Assembly: GCA_046350295.1 (NCBI GenBank)
Contig: JAXMAR010000022.1
Coordinates: 45,688-109,687, forward strand
Direction: 5' to 3'
From: JAXMAR01 sp046350295
Lineage (GTDB): Bacteria; Planctomycetota; Planctomycetia; Gemmatales; Gemmataceae
DNA: 64,000 nucleotides
The notes beneath the pieces are model-generated. The model was given only the letters and a program-made list of their open reading frames with translations, made no database searches and was not told where the DNA came from. The position numbers and the translations under genes were made by a program. Shown here one piece after another: positions 46,286 through 55,905 of this stretch. Positions within the stretch are counted from its first letter, which is position 1; the number at the start of each line of letters is the position of its first letter.

Positions 46286-46693
46286 ATGGACCTACAACAA
46301 GCCACCGTCCAGGAAATCCAGCTCGAACTCATCCGCCGCACGCGTTTCAACGCCTTCGACGGGCCCAAGATCCACGACAGCCTGCTGCGCCACCGCGACC
46401 TTTGGATCGCCGTCCTCTTCGATCAGCCGGGCCTGTGCGATTACACCAGACCGGGCAAACTGCTGACCAGCGGACTCATCAAGCTGCGCGACCTGGATGA
46501 CAATATCTGGAATGTCGATCGACTCTTTATTCTCACCAAGTCGCACGCCGACGCGGCGGGCATCGCGCGCGTCGCGGAGGAGGAGGACTGGAGCGCCGAC
46601 ATAGTGCGCTGCCACACCGACGAAGACGAGATCGGCCGAGCCCTCGGCACAAGCGAGCGGGGTTTTGGCGTGGTGACTGCCTGGTGGGATTGA
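46286..46693 (+). CDS. Hypothetical protein, orphan
   Basis: The 135-residue protein starts at ATG 46286, nine bases after GAGAAAG; an earlier in-frame ATG at 46247 lacks such a site. It starts with an amphipathic helix (QEIQLELIRRTRFNAFDG) and ends FGVVTAWWD. It is acidic, soluble and has many aromatic residues. I do not recognise the family. Its position next to a DUF4304-like gene suggests an accessory region. Confidence 0.6.
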   Translation: MDLQQATVQEIQLELIRRTRFNAFDGPKIHDSLLRHRDLWIAVLFDQPGLCDYTRPGKLLTSGLIKLRDLDDNIWNVDRLFILTKSHADAAGIARVAEEEDWSADIVRCHTDEDEIGRALGTSERGFGVVTAWWD

Positions 46694-46777
46694 GGCGCCG
46701 GAATGACGACACGCCTCCGGCGGCCTCGGGATCCTCGCGCCGTTGCTCTTGTGGGCCGCGCGGATCCTTGAGCGGCC

Positions 46778-47112
46778 TCAAATGTACTCGACGCGCTTAC
46801 GCATTTCGTCCGGTTCGAGGATCTCCCAAACGACTTCCAAAGCACGGATCATCTCACCGATGGAGCGGCTCTGCTGATGACAATAGACGATCCCTGGGTG
46901 TTCGACGCCCCGGTCGTGCAACCGCAAGAAGTCGGAATCGTTGGTGAAGATAACCCGGCCGTTCGCGACGGCGGACGCGATGTGATCGGGATCTTCGGCG
47001 CCGAGCAGACCGGCGTCGGCGCTGGTAGTTACATCGATGCCTCGGCGGCGGAGTCCCTGGCGACGGCGAAATCGATGTGTTCATCCAGGTGAAATCGGAT
47101 GGTTCTGGGCAT
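46778..47112 (-). CDS. DUF5615-family PIN-like toxin, one-base frameshift
   Basis: The 110-residue protein should begin PRTIRFHLDEHIDFAVARGL from the ATG at 47112. One base is missing at about 47055, after which the frame continues as RRRGIDVTTSADAGLLGAED, NGRVIFTNDSDFLRLHDRG and ends EPDEMRKRVEYI at 46778. The first Asp, the TNDSDF block and overall length match the DUF5615 PIN-like group. The 5' end overlaps the DUF433 gene by 32 bases. The single indel makes it either recently inactivated or mis-sequenced. Confidence 0.75.
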
Positions 47113-47416
47113 CCTTCCCTGCCAGTTTCTGCTTGAGTGGCGACGGATGCTTCTGCTTCATCCGCTCGACGAAATCGGTTTCCTCCTGCATTTGCCGCTG
47201 TATCTCATCGCGATTGTCCCAGTAATAGGACAGGGCGGCGTAGACGTCGGCCATCGTGAGGTGCTGGAAGCGGGAGACGATCTCGTCGGCCGAGAGTCCC
47301 TGTAGCTCGTGCCAGACGTAAACGTCCTGAACACGAATGCGCGTGCCCGCGATACAGGGTTTGCCGCCGCAAACGTTCAGCTTGCTGACTATGTGCTCGG
47401 TTTTGGTCTGGCTCAT
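47081..47416 (-). CDS. DUF433 antitoxin-like protein
   Basis: The 111-residue protein contains the DUF433 core: KLNVCGGKPCIAGTRIRVQDV, SADEIVSRFQHLTMADVYAAL and a long charged C-terminal helix. DUF433 proteins act as DNA-binding antitoxins of DUF5615/PIN-type toxins, and the toxin gene overlaps the 3' end here. The ATG at 47416 gives the only sensible start. Confidence 0.88.
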   Translation of the reverse strand: MSQTKTEHIVSKLNVCGGKPCIAGTRIRVQDVYVWHELQGLSADEIVSRFQHLTMADVYAALSYYWDNRDEIQRQMQEETDFVERMKQKHPSPLKQKLAGKDAQNHPISPG

Positions 47417-47460
47417 GCTTGAATCTTACCGTATGTGGCCAAGAAAGGAAAAGCCGGGAT

Positions 47461-48033
47461 ATGACGACCCGCCTCCCACAAGTCATCCTGATCTTTTCCA
47501 CACTCCTCGCTTCCTGGCTCGGCATGCAAGCCGTCCACGAGCTAGGCCACGTCCTCGGCGCCTGGGTCAGCGGCGGCCGCGTTGCGCGTGTCGTCCTCCA
47601 TCCGCTGACCATCTCGCGCACCGATTTCGCCGAGAACCCGAGCCCGTTGCTCGGCGTGTGGGCGGGACCGATTTTCGGTGTTCTCGCGCCTTTGCTCCTC
47701 TGGGGCGCGGCTGTGGCCCTCGGTCTGCCGGTCGCGTTCCTCTTCCGCTTCTTCGCCGGCTTCTGCCTGCTCGCCAACGGCCTCTACATCGGCGTCGGCT
47801 TCTTCGATCGCGTCGGCGACGCCGGGGACATGCTGCGTCATGGCGCCGCTCCCTGGCATCTCTGGCTCTTCGGCGCCTTGACCGCGCCGCTCGGCCTTTG
47901 GCTCTGGCATCGGCAGGGCAGCCATTTCGGCCTGGGCGCCGCAAAGGGACGGGTCAATCATCGTGTCGCTTATGGCGCCCTGATTGTGTGCGTTCTCCTC
48001 ACCGTCTTTGGTTTTCTGGTTGATGGTGAGTAG
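47461..48033 (+). CDS. M50-like membrane metalloprotease
   Basis: The 190-residue protein has about five hydrophobic segments and an HELGH zinc-binding motif inside the first (ASWLGMQAVHELGHVLGAWV). A second conserved-looking segment is GVWAGPIFGVLAPLLLWGA. These are marks of the site-2-protease-like M50 group, although the second acidic ligand (usually an LDG/NPDG motif) is not clear, so activity is uncertain. The ATG at 47461 is chosen because it starts directly before the first helix. Confidence 0.7.
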   Translation: MTTRLPQVILIFSTLLASWLGMQAVHELGHVLGAWVSGGRVARVVLHPLTISRTDFAENPSPLLGVWAGPIFGVLAPLLLWGAAVALGLPVAFLFRFFAGFCLLANGLYIGVGFFDRVGDAGDMLRHGAAPWHLWLFGALTAPLGLWLWHRQGSHFGLGAAKGRVNHRVAYGALIVCVLLTVFGFLVDGE

Positions 48034-48084
48034 TAGAGAAGTAGAGAACGGCAGTCCGATCGCAAACCTGTAGGGTTGCAATGT

Positions 48085-48103
48085 TGGTAGCAAAATGCTA
48101 CCA
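48085..48103. promoter_or_regulatory. Perfect palindrome TGGTAGCA-AAA-TGCTACCA
   Basis: Two perfect 8-bp arms (48085-48092 and 48096-48103) with a 3-base spacer lie seven bases before the antitoxin start. It has the right place and symmetry for an autorepression operator of the toxin-antitoxin module. Confidence 0.65.
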
Positions 48104-48110
48104 TTTCCTC

Positions 48111-48479
48111 ATGAGCCAACCCGTCAAACTTTCTGACGAAATCGTTCTCGACGCGCGCCTCACGGCGGAGGTTGCCGAGCGGTCCATCGCGGGTCAGATC
48201 GAGTTCTGGGCCAAACTTGGGCGGGCCATCGAGCCCTTGCTGGAGGGCGCCCGCGCGCTGGCGCTGCGTCGGGCGGGGGCGGTAAAGCCGCTCTCGGAGC
48301 TCTTGGCCTCGGTCGACTCCAAGAAGGGGCGGCAGCGGGTCCGCGCCTATCTCGAGTCGCGGCCCTTTCCGCACTACGAGCCGGCGCCCGGATCTCCGAA
48401 CTTGCTCGTCCGCATCGACGAGGATGGAACCAGGACGGTCGGCCGCTTCGTCGGGCGTGAGTTTCGGGCCGCCGAGTGA
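48111..48479 (+). CDS. ParD-like antitoxin partner of a zeta-type kinase
   Basis: The 122-residue protein begins MSQPVKLSDEIVLDARLTAE and continues AERSIAGQIEFWAKLGRAIEPL. This is the ParD-like antitoxin pattern, in which a short DNA-binding half precedes a helical tail. The C-terminal half (LLVRIDEDGTRTVGRFVGREF) is a small beta domain. The stop is three bases before the zeta-like gene, so the two form one transcript. The family assignment is by pattern and neighbourhood. Confidence 0.75.
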   Translation: MSQPVKLSDEIVLDARLTAEVAERSIAGQIEFWAKLGRAIEPLLEGARALALRRAGAVKPLSELLASVDSKKGRQRVRAYLESRPFPHYEPAPGSPNLLVRIDEDGTRTVGRFVGREFRAAE

Positions 48480-48482
48480 TCC

Positions 48483-49064
48483 ATGGACTTCTCCCGCTTC
48501 GATGAACGGCCGATCGTCGTGGCGCTGGCTGGGCCCAACGGGGCCGGCAAGACGACTTTCTATCACGCGCATCTGGCGCCTGCCGGGTTGCGCTTCGTCA
48601 ATGCGGACGTGCTCGCGGAGGAGCTGGCTCTCGGGCCTTACGAAGCGGCGCGAATCGCTGACGCCGTGCGGCGCGAGCTGCTCAAGAGCGGGGAGAGCTT
48701 TGTCTTCGAAACGGTCGTTTCGGATCCCGTGGGGGACAAGGTCGCATTCCTGGATGAAGCGGCGCGAGGCGGAGCCATCGTCGTCTTGTGTTACATCGGA
48801 ATCGCCGACCCCGAGCAGTCAACCGAGCGCGTGGCGATGCGCGTGTCGCAGGGTGGCCACGACGTTCCGGATGACAAGCTGCGGACGCGATTTCCCCGAA
48901 CGCTGGAGAATCTCGAAAGGGCGATGCGGCGCTTACCCCATGTTTTGGTTTTTGACAACAGCGATCTGGCGACGCCGTTTCGACAAGTCGCGCTCTTCGA
49001 CCATGGCCAACTGGTCGAGTTGCATGAGCCTGTGCCCGCCTGGTTAGCGGGATTGATTGCCTGA
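48483..49064 (+). CDS. Zeta-toxin-like P-loop kinase
   Basis: The 193-residue protein has a Walker A motif GPNGAGKTT at 17-25 (preceded by PIVVALA). FVNADVLAEELALG is a typical zeta segment with the catalytic Asp. Further blocks are ESFVFETVVSDPVGDKVAF and DDKLRTRFPRTLENLERA. Zeta toxins phosphorylate UDP-N-acetylglucosamine or related sugars to stop growth. Here the usual epsilon antitoxin is replaced by a ParD-like protein. An alternative is a non-toxic AAA-type kinase of the same fold. Confidence 0.85.
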   Translation: MDFSRFDERPIVVALAGPNGAGKTTFYHAHLAPAGLRFVNADVLAEELALGPYEAARIADAVRRELLKSGESFVFETVVSDPVGDKVAFLDEAARGGAIVVLCYIGIADPEQSTERVAMRVSQGGHDVPDDKLRTRFPRTLENLERAMRRLPHVLVFDNSDLATPFRQVALFDHGQLVELHEPVPAWLAGLIA

Positions 49065-49181
49065 CACGGTGAGCACGAATAGGACCAGAAGGGACGTCTC
49101 GCTCTTAACGGGGCGAGGCGCATCGAAGCGCGAGCCGCGGGCGTTCCGTCGCTCACGCTTTCGGCTCTGAGCCGCGACAGC

Positions 49182-49877
49182 ATGCCATACTTCCGCACCG
49201 ACACGACACGGCTGACCTTCCGCGAGCTATGGCGGATCTCTTCCACCTTCCCCGTCTTCCTGGCGGCTTGTGTCAAGAAGATCCTCCGCCTGCGCTCGCC
49301 GGCGCGGCACGCGATCCTCCACGAGGAGAATGTCCGTGAAATCCCATTCGAGCGGATTTCGATGGAGGCGCTCGACGTACTCGAGCCGCTGGTGGAGGAA
49401 TGTGAGCGGCTGGGCGCCCGCCTCGCCTTTTGTCAGACGGTCTACGGGAGCGAAAACCTGGAAGCCTACTCGCCGGTCCTGCTGGCGCCGCGCGGCGACG
49501 CCGTCATCATGCTCACCTGGGCGCGAGCGAGCCTTACCCCGAGCCGCAAGGCAAGCCATGGCTGCGCCGTCAGTTCGCGCCTGGAGGACGGGACGTTTCT
49601 GTCGACGACCAATCTCCGGGCCCGCTTCCTCACGCCGCCCGAGTATGTGGTCGAACGGCGCCTGCACGCTGGCCCCGCCGAACTGCTTGCACGCCACGAG
49701 GAAACGCTGGCCGGCGTGACCTCAACGCCTCTGCCGATCCGGAACGAGAACCAGGCGAAGGACTTCCTCATCGCGGTCAAGCGCCGCACCTTCGAGTGGA
49801 ACGTCGGCCGCGGGATCTGGGTACTGCTCACGCCGCAGGAGGAGGATCGGCTCGACCTGCCGGCGCCGCCAGGGTGA
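49182..49877 (+). CDS. Hypothetical soluble protein
   Basis: The 231-residue protein starts at ATG 49182. It begins with a basic/hydrophobic helix (LTFRELWRISSTFPVFLAAC) that might sit on a membrane. The remainder is predicted mixed alpha/beta (ILHEENVREIPFERISMEAL, GDAVIMLTWARASLTPS, TPPEYVVERRLHAGPAELL). It lacks any motif I recognise. It is an isolated gene between the zeta module and the amt region. Confidence 0.65.
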   Translation: MPYFRTDTTRLTFRELWRISSTFPVFLAACVKKILRLRSPARHAILHEENVREIPFERISMEALDVLEPLVEECERLGARLAFCQTVYGSENLEAYSPVLLAPRGDAVIMLTWARASLTPSRKASHGCAVSSRLEDGTFLSTTNLRARFLTPPEYVVERRLHAGPAELLARHEETLAGVTSTPLPIRNENQAKDFLIAVKRRTFEWNVGRGIWVLLTPQEEDRLDLPAPPG

Positions 49878-50195
49878 CGGCTGCCCGGGTGAACGGGAAG
49901 TTTTCCTAACCAGCCGCAAGAACAATGATCGGCGCCCCATTTGGCGCCCGCAAAACCTGCATCTTCCGCACAAATATCGGGCAGACGCTCATGGTCGCGT
50001 GTAGCCGCCGAAATAAATCCATCAACTCAACCCATTTTGTAACAAGCACCTGCTTCTCAATCATCCCGTAGATCGCCTTTACGGCTCAAGTTTTGCTCAC
50101 CAGCCCGTTTTGTTAACAAGGAAATCTCCTTCCTCTCCTCGTTCGCTGTGCGCCCGCTGGCGGCGAGAGCCATCCTGGTCCCCAAGGAGGTTGCT
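49878..50195. other. Leader region upstream of amt
   Basis: A 318-bp stretch without a gene. It has two related palindromes, TTGTAACAAG (50037-50046) and TTGTTAACAAG (around 50110-50120), which might bind a regulator. I found no -24/-12 sigma-54 promoter, although the downstream nitrogen genes would be likely to use one in other bacteria. Confidence 0.4.
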
Positions 50196-51935
50196 GTGCC
50201 GACTGTTCGCAAGGCCATTCTTGCCGGCCTTTTGGTCTGCCTTTTCGTCTCCTTCTCTCCCCGCGCCGCCGCGGAAGAGCCCCCGAAACTTACCCCGGTA
50301 GAAGAGGCTCAGAAGGCCGGCGAGGAGGGTAAGACGAAGGGGGACAACGCCTGGATGTTGATGTCGACCGGCCTCGTGATGCTCATGGTCCCCGGCCTCG
50401 CCCTCTTTTACGCCGGCATGGTGCGGCGCAAGAACGTGCTCGCCACCATGATGCAGAGCATGATCGCTCTCAGCATTGTCGGCGTTTACTGGGTCGCGGT
50501 TGGTTACTCTCTCGCCTTCGGCCACTCGCACGGCGGCATCTTCGGCTGGAGTTCCAAGCTGTTGTTCCTGAGCGGCGTCAAGCCGGACGACGTTCTTCCG
50601 AATACGAACATCTACGTGTATACACACATGCTCTTCCAGGGCATGTTCGCGATCATCACCCCGGCGCTCATCAGTGGCGCCTTCGCGGAGCGTATCCGTT
50701 TCGGGCCCTACGTCCTGTTCCTGCTGGTTTGGGTGACGTTCATCTATTGCCCGTTGGCGCACATGGTCTGGGCGATGAACTGGTGGGACCTCGACCCCTC
50801 CGGCAAGGTGGCGGCGGACGCAGGCAAGAACCTGGTCGGTCTGCTCGGCCGGCCGACCGACGCGGGCGGCTTCGGCGCCCTCGACTTCGCCGGCGGCACG
50901 GTCGTCCACATCGCCGCCGGCTTCTCCGCGCTGGGCGGCATCCTCGTTCTCCGCAAACGCGTCGGCTATCCCGAGCACGCCATCCATCCCAATAGCATGG
51001 TGCTTTGCCTCGTCGGCGCCGGCCTGCTCTGGTTCGGCTGGTTCGGCTTCAATGGCGGCAGCGCCGGCGCCTCCGGCTCCCTGGCCGTCTCCGCCTTCGC
51101 CGCCACGCAGGCGGCCGCCGCCGCCGGTGGCCTCTCTTGGGTACTCGTTGAGTGGCTGCACCGCGGCAAGCCGACGGCCCTTGGCCTCGCTTCGGGCCTG
51201 GTCGCCGGCCTCGTCGCGGTGACGCCCGGCTCCGGATTCGTTGTCGTCTCCGGCGGCCTCATCATCGGGCTAATCGCGGGAGCCGTTTGCTACCTTTCCG
51301 TCTGCTGCAAGCCACGTTTCCGGTACGACGACTCGCTCGACGTCTTTGGCGTCCACGGCGTCGGCGGCTTTCTCGGCGCCCTCCTGACCGGCTTTTTCTG
51401 CCTCAAGTACGTCAACCCGGACTCCGGCGCCGATGGCCTCTTCGCCGGCAACGCGGCGCAGGTCTTCAGCCAGCTCAAGGCGGCCGTCGTCTCGGCGGTG
51501 CTCGCCTTCGCGGGTGGCTTCGTCATCACCAAGCTGATCGACGTGACGCTCGGCTTCACGACGACGCCGGAAGCGGAGATCGAGGGCCTCGACCAGACCG
51601 AGCACGGCGAGGCGGGCTTCGACTTCGGCCTCGCCGCCGAGACGGTCTCGGCCGCCCCCGAGCCCAGGCCGGCGAAGATGCCCCCCGGCAGCAAGCGCTT
51701 CAGCGTCATCGTCGACGGCGTCACCAACGGCGAGTTGCTCTCGGCTTGGTCGGAGATGTGCCAGCCGGGCAAGGCGCCCGACGCCGGCGCCTTCAAGGGA
51801 GTTTACCCCTTCATGACGACGGTGACCGGCAATCGCTTCCACTTCCGCGGCGGCGACCCGGAGACCGTGAAAACCAACCTGCAAAAGCTCTTCGCGGGCA
51901 CGCTCAAGAAGAACGTGTCGCTGAGCGTTCAATAG
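50196..51935 (+). CDS. amt: Ammonium transporter with extra C-terminal domain
   Basis: Start is GTG 50196, five bases after AAGGAGG. The 579-residue protein has a signal peptide (AILAGLLVCLFVSFSPRAAA) and then the eleven-helix Amt core. GLALFYAGMVRRKNVLATMM carries the conserved first helices. The pore His regions are DFAGGTVVHIAAGFSAL and VFGVHGVGGFLGALLTG. After residue ~485 (PEAEIEGLDQTEHGEAGFDF), where most Amt proteins end, about 90 more residues follow. They form a domain of unknown type (SKRFSVIVDGVTNGELLSAW, then KTNLQKLFAGTLKKNVSLSV). The PII gene follows 100 bp later, consistent with GlnK-type gating. Confidence 0.93.
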   Translation: MPTVRKAILAGLLVCLFVSFSPRAAAEEPPKLTPVEEAQKAGEEGKTKGDNAWMLMSTGLVMLMVPGLALFYAGMVRRKNVLATMMQSMIALSIVGVYWVAVGYSLAFGHSHGGIFGWSSKLLFLSGVKPDDVLPNTNIYVYTHMLFQGMFAIITPALISGAFAERIRFGPYVLFLLVWVTFIYCPLAHMVWAMNWWDLDPSGKVAADAGKNLVGLLGRPTDAGGFGALDFAGGTVVHIAAGFSALGGILVLRKRVGYPEHAIHPNSMVLCLVGAGLLWFGWFGFNGGSAGASGSLAVSAFAATQAAAAAGGLSWVLVEWLHRGKPTALGLASGLVAGLVAVTPGSGFVVVSGGLIIGLIAGAVCYLSVCCKPRFRYDDSLDVFGVHGVGGFLGALLTGFFCLKYVNPDSGADGLFAGNAAQVFSQLKAAVVSAVLAFAGGFVITKLIDVTLGFTTTPEAEIEGLDQTEHGEAGFDFGLAAETVSAAPEPRPAKMPPGSKRFSVIVDGVTNGELLSAWSEMCQPGKAPDAGAFKGVYPFMTTVTGNRFHFRGGDPETVKTNLQKLFAGTLKKNVSLSVQ

Positions 51936-51984
51936 AAAAATGTTCATTCCCGGAGCGAGGCGGAAGGCCTCGCCCGCTCGGACC

Positions 51985-52008
51985 GATCCGAAGCGTGCGC
52001 TTCGGATC
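51985..52008 (+). terminator. Hairpin between amt and the PII gene
   Basis: GATCCGAAGCG-TG-CGCTTCGGATC is a perfect 11-bp hairpin. It is followed by a moderately T-rich ATTTCTTGTTT. It may terminate or attenuate transcription from amt into the PII gene, or mark an mRNA processing site. Confidence 0.5.
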
Positions 52009-52036
52009 TGGTCATTTCTTGTTTGAAACGCGAGCC

Positions 52037-52390
52037 ATGAAACTCATCACCGCCATTATTCGCCCCGAAAAGCTGGACGCCGTCCAGCACGCCCTCAACG
52101 AGGTCGACGTCTACCTCATGACTGTCAGCGACGTGCGCGGCTGCGGCCGGCAGCGCGGCTTCACCGAGGTCTACCGCGGCACGGAGTTCGTCGTCCGCCT
52201 GCTGCCGAAGCTGAAGATCGAGATCGCTGTCAATGACGCCTTCGTCGAAGCCGCCGTGGAAGCAATCGTCCATGCCGCCCGCTCCGGCGAAACCGGCCAG
52301 ATCGGCGATGGCAAGATCTTCGTGCTCCCGCTCGACGATTGCGTCCGCATCCGCACCGGCGAGCGCGGCGGCCAGGCGATTGGACCGTGA
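52037..52390 (+). CDS. glnK: PII nitrogen regulatory protein with Phe-51
   Basis: The 117-residue PII protein is complete: MKLITAIIRPEKLDAVQHAL, then the T-loop GRQRGFTEVYRGTEFVV, the B-loop region GETGQIGDGKIFVLPLDD and the C-loop ending VRIRTGERG. It senses 2-oxoglutarate and ATP/ADP and gates the ammonium transporter. Residue 51, the uridylylated Tyr of proteobacterial GlnB/GlnK, is Phe here (RGTEF, positions 47-51). Position 49, Ser in cyanobacterial PII and Ala in E. coli, is Thr. Thus uridylylation at 51 is impossible. The gene lies between amt and glnA, so the GlnK role is likely. Confidence 0.93.
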   Translation: MKLITAIIRPEKLDAVQHALNEVDVYLMTVSDVRGCGRQRGFTEVYRGTEFVVRLLPKLKIEIAVNDAFVEAAVEAIVHAARSGETGQIGDGKIFVLPLDDCVRIRTGERGGQAIGP

Positions 52391-52596
52391 CAGGCATTTT
52401 TCGCCGCGGATTCCACCGATGACACGGATGGAGAAGCCATCACGGGGCAAGAAAAGAGCAGCGTTCTCCATTTTTCTGCCTCCAATTTCTCTGCCTGCTG
52501 GAAACCGACGCCGTCCGAGTGATCCGTGGTTGGAAATCTTCATTCCGTTCATAAAAACAAAGCAACGTCCCTCACCTTTTTGGAGCCTCACCTGAA

Positions 52597-54009
<1,413 letters not shown>

Positions 54010-54079
54010 CCGGAGAAGGGAAGGACGCCCCCCCAAGCCCGCACGCGAGTCTTCGAGCGTGCGGGGTACCGATACGCCA

Positions 54080-54114
54080 AGCCCTCGAGTCGTCCTCGAG
54101 GGCTTTTCCCTTTT
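54080..54114 (+). terminator. Rho-independent terminator of glnA
   Basis: AGCCCTCGAG (54080-54089) and CTCGAGGGCT (54095-54104) form a perfect 10-bp stem followed by TTTTCCCTTTT. A weaker GCACGC/GCGTGC hairpin precedes it. This ends the nitrogen cluster. Confidence 0.8.
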
Positions 54115-54213
54115 CGCGGCCATAACCAGCGGCTCTTTCCTTTTGCCTGAAGCACGGTCCTGCCCGATAATGCACGCGGTGTCGTGTCGCCGCAGTTCAA
54201 CCCGGAGCGACCC

Positions 54214-54873
54214 ATGCGCTGCCTTTGCATTCTCCTTTTCTGCGCCGCGTTTGCCGGCGCCGATGAGCCAAAGACGCTGATGACGGAGCGCGGCAAGCTG
54301 CTGCACAGCGAGGACTTCAACAAGCCGCCGGTGAAGGAATGGAAGGTCGGCAAGGGGAAGTGGGAGGTGGTCGACGGCGTCTTGCGCGGCTCCGAGCTGA
54401 AAAGCGACATGCACGGCGCCGTGATGCGTTATCTGCTGGACTTCGACGCCATCGTCATCCAGTACGACTTCCGGCTCGATGGCGCCAAGCAGACGACGCT
54501 GAGCATCAACGCCCCCAAGGGACACATTTGCCGGGTGGTCGTGAACGCGGCCGGCATAAGCGTGCGGAAGGACCAGGACAAAAAGAAAAAGGAGAAGGGC
54601 GAGATCCTCGGCGCCGTGAAGACCCCCATTTCGCCTGGCGCCTGGCACACGCTGGTGCTGGAGTTGAAGGGAAAGGAGATGGTGGCGAGCCTCGACGGCA
54701 AGCATGTCGCCTATGGAACGCACGACGCGATCGACGTGAAGAAGGCGAACTTCGGGCTGACAGTGGCGGGAGAATCAGCGTCATTCAAGAACCTGCGCGT
54801 CTGGGAGGCGCAGGCGAACAAATCGTGGGACGCGACGCGGGCGAAGCTGAAGGGGCGCGGGAAGGGCGAGTAG
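54214..54873 (+). CDS. Exported DUF1080-like (LamG-fold) protein
   Basis: The 219-residue protein begins with a short signal peptide (MRCLCILLFCAAFAGADE). The body has the concanavalin-like order of DUF1080: LLHSEDFNKPPVKEWKVG, KWEVVDGVLRGSEL, IVIQYDFRLDGAKQT, GAWHTLVLELKGKEMVASLD, and FGLTVAGESASFKNLRVW at the end. DUF1080 proteins in planctomycetes probably act on sugars. No catalytic residues are established. A lysine-rich insert (QDKKKKEKGE) is notable. Confidence 0.82.
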   Translation: MRCLCILLFCAAFAGADEPKTLMTERGKLLHSEDFNKPPVKEWKVGKGKWEVVDGVLRGSELKSDMHGAVMRYLLDFDAIVIQYDFRLDGAKQTTLSINAPKGHICRVVVNAAGISVRKDQDKKKKEKGEILGAVKTPISPGAWHTLVLELKGKEMVASLDGKHVAYGTHDAIDVKKANFGLTVAGESASFKNLRVWEAQANKSWDATRAKLKGRGKGE

Positions 54874-54882
54874 AGCGGAAAC

Positions 54883-55387
54883 TCACCTGCCTTCGCCCTG
54901 CGTGTGCTGGCGCTGCAAATCGAGTGTCGCCTCGAGAACCGGGAGGGCGGCAAGATCCTTGGGGCGGCCAGCCGCCTTCTTGGTTTCGATCAACAACGCA
55001 AGAGGCAGCACCTTGATCGCCATGCCACTCACCTCCATGTCCAGTGACTGGCCGATGATCTTGTCGTAGCCGCCGATAGCGCTCATTTCACCCAGCAAGT
55101 CGACATCTTCGTTTCCCAACTCGAGCGTGAAGTTTGTCCCCAATGCCAACGCCCGTTCATCGACGACGAAGGGGAGGTCGGGCGGAAGACCGCGCAAGCG
55201 CGGTTGGAACGGCTTCAAGGCGTCCGCCAAGCGTCTTATGTTCTCGGGCGTTCGTCGATAACAGAGGTCGATATCCTTCGTGACGATGGAGGCGCCTTGC
55301 AGCACGGCGCTTGACTCCGCCCACCACGATGAACTCAACCTTCGCTGCAATCAGCTTTTGGAGGAGTTCCTCGAAGAAGCTTTGCAC
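54883..55387 (-). CDS. AbiEii/DUF6036-like nucleotidyltransferase, one frameshift
   Basis: The protein of about 168 residues should start at ATG 55387: SFFEELLQKLIAAKVEFIVV then GG-[S]-AVLQGASIVTKDIDLCYRR with the G-S/D-x-D-type catalytic pattern. A single inserted base near 55315 breaks it. The remainder (ENIRRLADALKPFQPRL, NEDVDLLGEMSAIGGYD, LALLIETKKAAGRPKDLA) is in one clean frame to 54883. Proteins of this type act as minimal nucleotidyltransferases, sometimes as toxins. It overlaps the 76-residue upstream gene by 53 bases. Confidence 0.72.
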
Positions 55388-55565
55388 GTGGCGCCACCTC
55401 TTTCAGAAAATAGCGCCAACGTTCGTGATGGCGCAGCCTTTCGGTCGGCGTCATCCGCAGCAAGCGGAGGATCTGGGTTCGGTCCACGTCGCCATGATGG
55501 CCCAGGTCGAAGAAGACAGGCCCGACTTCGCCGTAGTTGGTCACATCCGATACGCCATGCTTCAT
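55335..55565 (-). CDS. Small protein upstream of the nucleotidyltransferase
   Basis: The 76-residue frame from ATG 55565 contains DLGHHGDVDRTQILRLLRMT and PTERLRHHERWRYFLKEVA, a helical, Arg/His-rich segment. It overlaps the start of the nucleotidyltransferase gene by 53 bases, as toxin-antitoxin partners often do. It may be the cognate antitoxin. The coding call rests on amino-acid make-up and position. Confidence 0.55.
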   Translation of the reverse strand: MKHGVSDVTNYGEVGPVFFDLGHHGDVDRTQILRLLRMTPTERLRHHERWRYFLKEVAPRAKLLRGTPPKADCSEG

Positions 55566-55905
55566 TTCCCTCGATTATTGTAACGTCACTCCGCCTTCTT
55601 CAACCTTAAAGACACCAGGAAGATGATCTGGCGCTTGGCTTTATCCATCGTCACGTCGCCGTTGGCGAAGCCGCTTTCTCGACCCGCCCAAAATCCGCCG
55701 CTTCGTTCCCCACCTCGCCAAAACCCGCCTACAATGAACCGCTCCGCGAAGGAAAACGCGGCGCCGGACACAAGATAGGGATGGGGTTCCTTTGTTCCCG
55801 CCGCGGCCGCTCGGGTCGCGCCTGTCGCCTTAAGTCTTTTGGGCCCTTCTTTTTCCGAATCCGGCAATCGAATGGAGTCGCCCCTTCGTCTGGAAGGATG
55901 AGGGT
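55566..55905. other. Divergent intergenic region before the sigma factor
   Basis: A 340-bp gap between outward-facing genes. It holds a TACAAT box at 55730-55735 on the plus strand that may serve the sigma-factor gene. Nothing else stands out. Confidence 0.4.

Noticed and set aside
49080..49175. Structured RNA between the zeta-like gene and the next gene
   Set aside because: Several short GC hairpins exist, but none with tRNA-like or other known architecture; GC-rich DNA gives these by chance.
49878..50195. Sigma-54 promoter for amt
   Set aside because: No TGGC-N8-TGC-type element was found in the leader.
54883..55350. Independent small gene starting at 55350
   Set aside because: Its first residues are out of family; the sequence is better explained as the frameshifted remainder of the nucleotidyltransferase starting at 55387.
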